Positions 61,348-64,000 of a DNA stretch of 64,000 nt are shown here, one piece after another. This stretch comes from Nocardioides sp. AX2bis. GTDB lineage: Bacteria; Actinomycetota; Actinomycetes; Propionibacteriales; Nocardioidaceae. Location: NCBI RefSeq assembly GCF_902506435.1, contig NZ_LR733215.1:3515696-3579695 (forward strand), in the 5' to 3' direction. Both the position numbers and the translations under genes were made by a program. The notes beneath the pieces are model-generated. The model had not been told where the DNA came from. It did no database searches and saw only the letters and a program-made list of their open reading frames with translations. Each line of letters starts with the position of its first letter. The stretch's first letter is position 1.

Positions 61348-63396
61348 CTAGTGGGTCTCGCCGGGCGCCGTGCGGGTGGCGTTGGCGTAGGCGTCGACCA
61401 GCGCGGGCGCGCGGAGCATCTCCGGCGGCACCCCGAAGCCGTCGACGTAGGCCTCGGCCAGCGGGCGCACCCGGCGGCACAGCGCGTTGACCTCGCGGCT
61501 GATCGCCTTGGACCGCGGCACCGAGAGCCGGCCGTGCTCCATGAACCAGGCCCGGTCGTCCTCGATCGTGCAGAGCGCGTGGAGGTCGCAGAGCAGCTGC
61601 AGCGCGTCGCGCAGCTCGCCCTCCGGCAGGCCGCGCACCTTCGCCACGAACGCCTCCAGCACGACCCGCTGCACGTGCGAGCGGGCCGCGGCGATGACGT
61701 GGTCCTGCACCTCGGAGAAGACCACGCCCGGGTTGCCGCCGGCGTCGATCCCGCGCTTCAGCCGGCGGGCCACGCCGCCGACCTGGTGCTCCTCGCGGAA
61801 GCGCAGCATCGTCAGGTGGTAGTCGGTGTCCCGGACCCCCTCGACGCCCTCGTCGTCGCCGCCGGGCAGCACGCCGCGCAGCCGCTCGAGGAGCTTGTGG
61901 ACGCTGGTGCGCTCCACGACGGTGTCGACGGCCATCCCGGCCACGAAGCGGGCCATCCCGAGCGAGTCGAGGTCCTCGAACTCCTCGGCGTAGTTCGTCA
62001 GCAGGCCCTTGGCGACCAGCTGCAGCAGGACGTGGTTGTCGCCCTCGAAGGTGGTGAAGACGTCGGTGTCGGCCTTGAGCGCCGGGAACCGGTTGACGGC
62101 GAGGTAGCCCGCGCCGCCACAGGCCTCGCGGCACTCCTGGATGGTGTCGGTGGCGTGCCAGGTACCGAGCGCCTTGATGCCCGCAGCCATCGTCTCCAGC
62201 TCGCGACGGCGGGTGTCGTCCTCGACCTGGTCGGTCAGCACGGTGTGCAGCTCGGCGGCCAGCGCCTCCTGGGCGAAGTGCATCGCGTAGCCGCGCGCCA
62301 GGCGCGGGAAGAGCCGGCGCTGGTGCATGCCGTAGTCCATGACCAGCTGCTCCTCGTCCTTCGACGCCGCCTCGAACTGGCGGCGGCGCAGGCCGTACTT
62401 CACCGCGACCGCCAGGGCGACCTTGGCGGCGTTGATGCCGGCGCCGCCGACGCAGACACGACCGGTGATCAGGGTGCCGAGCATGGTGAAGAAGCGCCGG
62501 TTCGGGTTCTCGATCGGGCTGGAGTAGACGCCCTCGGCGCTCACGGCGGCGAAGCGGTCCAGCAGCGCGTCACGCGGCACCCGCACCTGGTCGAACCACA
62601 GCCGCCCGTTGTCGACGCCGTTCAGCCCCATCTTGAGGCCGTCGTCCTCGATCCGGACGCCCGCGCAGGCCTCCCCGCCGGAGCGGATCGGGACCACGAA
62701 GGCGTGCACGCCGTGGCCCTCGCCGGCGACGCGGAGCTGGGCGAAGACGACGGCGACCTCGCCGTGCTGCGCGGCGTTGCCGATGTAGTCCTTGCCGCCC
62801 TGCTCGGTCGGCGTGTGCAGGACGAACTCCTCGGTGTCCGCGTCGTACGTCGCGGTCGTGTCCAGGGCCTGCACGTTGGAGCCGTGGCCGGTCTCGCTCA
62901 TCGCGAAGCAGCCGAGCAGCTCGCCGGTGATCAGCGGACGGAGGTAGGCGTCGTGGTGCCGCTTCGTGCCGAGCTGCTGGATCGCGCCCCCGAAGAGCCC
63001 GAACTGCACACCGGTCTTCACCAGCACCGACAGGTCGCCCAGGGCCAGCGTCTCGAAGGCGGCCACGGACGCGCCGATGTCGCCGCCCCCGCCGTACTCC
63101 TCGGGGAAGCCCATCCCGGTCTGGCCGGTGGCGGCCATCTCGAGCACGATGTCCTTGACCCGCTCGCGGTAGTCCGCGCGGCTCATCGTCTCGGCGTCCT
63201 CGAGCACGGAGGCGTACTCCGCGAGGTTGGAGCGCACCAGCGCCCGCACCTCGGTGTAGCGCCCGTCGAGCAGGCGGGTCATCGCGGCGGGGTCGAACGC
63301 CCCCTCTACCGGGGTGCCGCCGGGGGCGTGGGTGGCGTCGGTCACGCCCTCGCCCTCCGGCGTCGTGGAGCGCGGGGTCACGGTGTCAGTGGACAT
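61348..63396 (-). CDS. Acyl-CoA dehydrogenase/oxidase family protein
   Basis: A large 682-residue flavoenzyme for the first step of fatty acyl-CoA beta-oxidation. Flavin/substrate motifs GCFAMSETGHGSNVQ, ITGRVCVGGAGINAAK and QECREACGGAGYL, with the FTTFEGDNHVLLQ region that carries the catalytic glutamate in acyl-CoA oxidases, put it in the ACOX group rather than the short dehydrogenases. The N-terminal 40 residues are Thr/Gly-rich. A TAGCGT box ends 6 nt before the ATG at 63396. Confidence 0.88.
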   Translation of the reverse strand: MSTDTVTPRSTTPEGEGVTDATHAPGGTPVEGAFDPAAMTRLLDGRYTEVRALVRSNLAEYASVLEDAETMSRADYRERVKDIVLEMAATGQTGMGFPEEYGGGGDIGASVAAFETLALGDLSVLVKTGVQFGLFGGAIQQLGTKRHHDAYLRPLITGELLGCFAMSETGHGSNVQALDTTATYDADTEEFVLHTPTEQGGKDYIGNAAQHGEVAVVFAQLRVAGEGHGVHAFVVPIRSGGEACAGVRIEDDGLKMGLNGVDNGRLWFDQVRVPRDALLDRFAAVSAEGVYSSPIENPNRRFFTMLGTLITGRVCVGGAGINAAKVALAVAVKYGLRRRQFEAASKDEEQLVMDYGMHQRRLFPRLARGYAMHFAQEALAAELHTVLTDQVEDDTRRRELETMAAGIKALGTWHATDTIQECREACGGAGYLAVNRFPALKADTDVFTTFEGDNHVLLQLVAKGLLTNYAEEFEDLDSLGMARFVAGMAVDTVVERTSVHKLLERLRGVLPGGDDEGVEGVRDTDYHLTMLRFREEHQVGGVARRLKRGIDAGGNPGVVFSEVQDHVIAAARSHVQRVVLEAFVAKVRGLPEGELRDALQLLCDLHALCTIEDDRAWFMEHGRLSVPRSKAISREVNALCRRVRPLAEAYVDGFGVPPEMLRAPALVDAYANATRTAPGETH

Positions 63397-63402
63397 GTGT
63401 GC

Positions 63403-63408
63403 ACGCTA
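63403..63408 (-). promoter_or_regulatory. -10 box TAGCGT, leaderless start of acyl-CoA oxidase gene
   Basis: Minus-strand TAGCGT ends 6 nt before the ATG at 63396. Confidence 0.55.
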
Positions 63409-63461
63409 CCGCCAGCGAGCGGGTCGGGGGAGGTCTCCGCAAGGGCGGGTGCGCGCCCGGC

Positions 63462-64000
63462 TCAGGGGCGGGCGTAGAAGTCCGGCAGCCGCCAGTAGTA
63501 GATGGACTCCTCGACGACCGGGCGACCCGTGCGCGGGGCGTGGATGATCATGTCGTCCCCGGCGTAGAGCGCCACGTGGAAGATCGACCCGGGGTCGGAG
63601 GAGTCACCCCAGAAGACGAGGTCGCCGGGCTGCAGGTCGGACGGCGCGATCGGCGTCGAGGCCTCGTACTGTGCGACGGAGTAGTGCGGCAGGGGCGTCC
63701 CGCCGGCGGCCCAGGCGCCCATGGTCAGGCCCGAGCAGTCCCAGGAGTCGGGACCGTCGGCGGCCCAGACGTACGGCTCGCCGAGCTGCTGGCGGGCGAA
63801 GGCGACGGCAGCGGCTCCGCCGGTGGCGGACGGGGCTGCCGCTGCGGCGGCCGGAGCGGGGGCGGCCGGGACGGCGGGGAGGGCCGGCAGCGGTGCGGGC
63901 GCCGGCGGGACGTCCGGGATCGCGGGCAGGTCGGTGAGGTCGGGCGTCACGGGCGGCGGGACCGACGCCGGGGCGCGGTCCGTGGCGACGTCGAGTCCCT
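63462..64000 (-). CDS. NlpC/P60 cell-wall hydrolase, C-terminal part (cut by window edge)
   Basis: The last 178 codons of a secreted or wall-directed peptidoglycan endopeptidase. The NlpC/P60 domain has the catalytic cysteine in SWDCSGLTMGAW, the histidine in IFHVALYAGDD and the third residue near IHAPRTG. Before it lies a Pro/Ala-rich linker typical of RipA-like proteins. The frame remains open to the window edge, so the GTG at 63950 is probably an internal valine and the N-terminus lies outside. Confidence 0.85.
   Translation of the reverse strand, partial: GLDVATDRAPASVPPPVTPDLTDLPAIPDVPPAPAPLPALPAVPAAPAPAAAAAAPSATGGAAAVAFARQQLGEPYVWAADGPDSWDCSGLTMGAWAAGGTPLPHYSVAQYEASTPIAPSDLQPGDLVFWGDSSDPGSIFHVALYAGDDMIIHAPRTGRPVVEESIYYWRLPDFYARP

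Noticed and set aside
63462-63950. Complete NlpC/P60 gene starting at GTG 63950
   Set aside because: The frame stays open to the window edge with linker-like residues and there is no signal peptide after 63950, so the gene is probably truncated by the window.

Overview
The window is a contiguous, gene-dense piece of a high-GC actinobacterial chromosome. Third codon positions are nearly always G or C, GTG starts are common, genes overlap by ATGA or GTGA, and the content (Lsr2, BldN-like sigma factor, Rex-hemACD, DUF3180, DUF2342 metalloprotease) is actinobacterial. The mix of Streptomyces-like features (Rex, BldN-type sigma factor) and mycobacteria-like gene order suggests Nocardioidaceae or a relative. 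That placement is inference.

Layout. 1-81: edge of a probable IS30-type transposase. 214-6366 (minus): a fully overlapped operon hemL - histidine phosphatase - TlpA/ResA-like thioredoxin - ccdA - resB - ccsB, linking heme synthesis to cytochrome c maturation. 6599-7873: secreted lytic transglycosylase. 8066-8213: probable structured RNA with four exact C6 runs (6C-like). 8309-14025 (minus): rex-hemA-hemC-hemD fusion-hemB with a legible Rex-type promoter/operator. 14222-21682: glutaredoxin, AMP-ligase, HAD phosphatase, BldN-like sigma factor and DUF5667 partner, acyltransferase, a SigE-family sigma factor preceded by a coupled 34-codon ORF, and a DUF2867-like protein. 21698-24961: RNA methyltransferase, TIM-barrel protein, Ppx/GppA and a cysteine-rich protein. 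25083-27550: VOC protein, methyltransferase and an orphan LacI regulator around a 22-bp tandem repeat. 27698-32126: radA, disA, a membrane protein and mutY (genome maintenance and c-di-AMP).

32194-41309 (minus): clpC, lsr2, coaX, nadC, nadB, panD, panC and a DUF2520 reductase, i.e. proteolysis, nucleoid, NAD and CoA precursors. 41495-48302: a block that appears inserted relative to the mycobacterial order: glycosyltransferase, sulfotransferase, a four-gene osmoprotectant ABC transporter with divergently started ATPase, and a double GNAT protein. 48351-54056 (minus): membrane coiled-coil protein, DUF3180 protein, folK, folB, folP, folE, ftsH. 54191-59410 (minus): hpt, a secreted Ig-like protein, tilS, DUF2342 metalloprotease and a PBP4-type carboxypeptidase, then ppa (plus). 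60075-64000 (minus): methyltransferase, small alpha/beta hydrolase, acyl-CoA dehydrogenase/oxidase and the C-terminal part of an NlpC/P60 hydrolase.

No gene is clearly broken inside the window, and I see no tRNA, rRNA or CRISPR array. The most notable non-gene signals are a recurrent TANNNT box 6-7 nt before start codons (leaderless transcription, in two cases formed by the previous gene's TAG stop), the 6C-like RNA, three loci each carrying three copies of one 22-bp repeat, a mutually embedded divergent promoter pair at 46158-46179, and two small ORFs exactly coupled to sigma-factor genes. The only stretch over 300 bases without a protein gene is 7874-8308, which holds a terminator, an inverted repeat and the RNA candidate.
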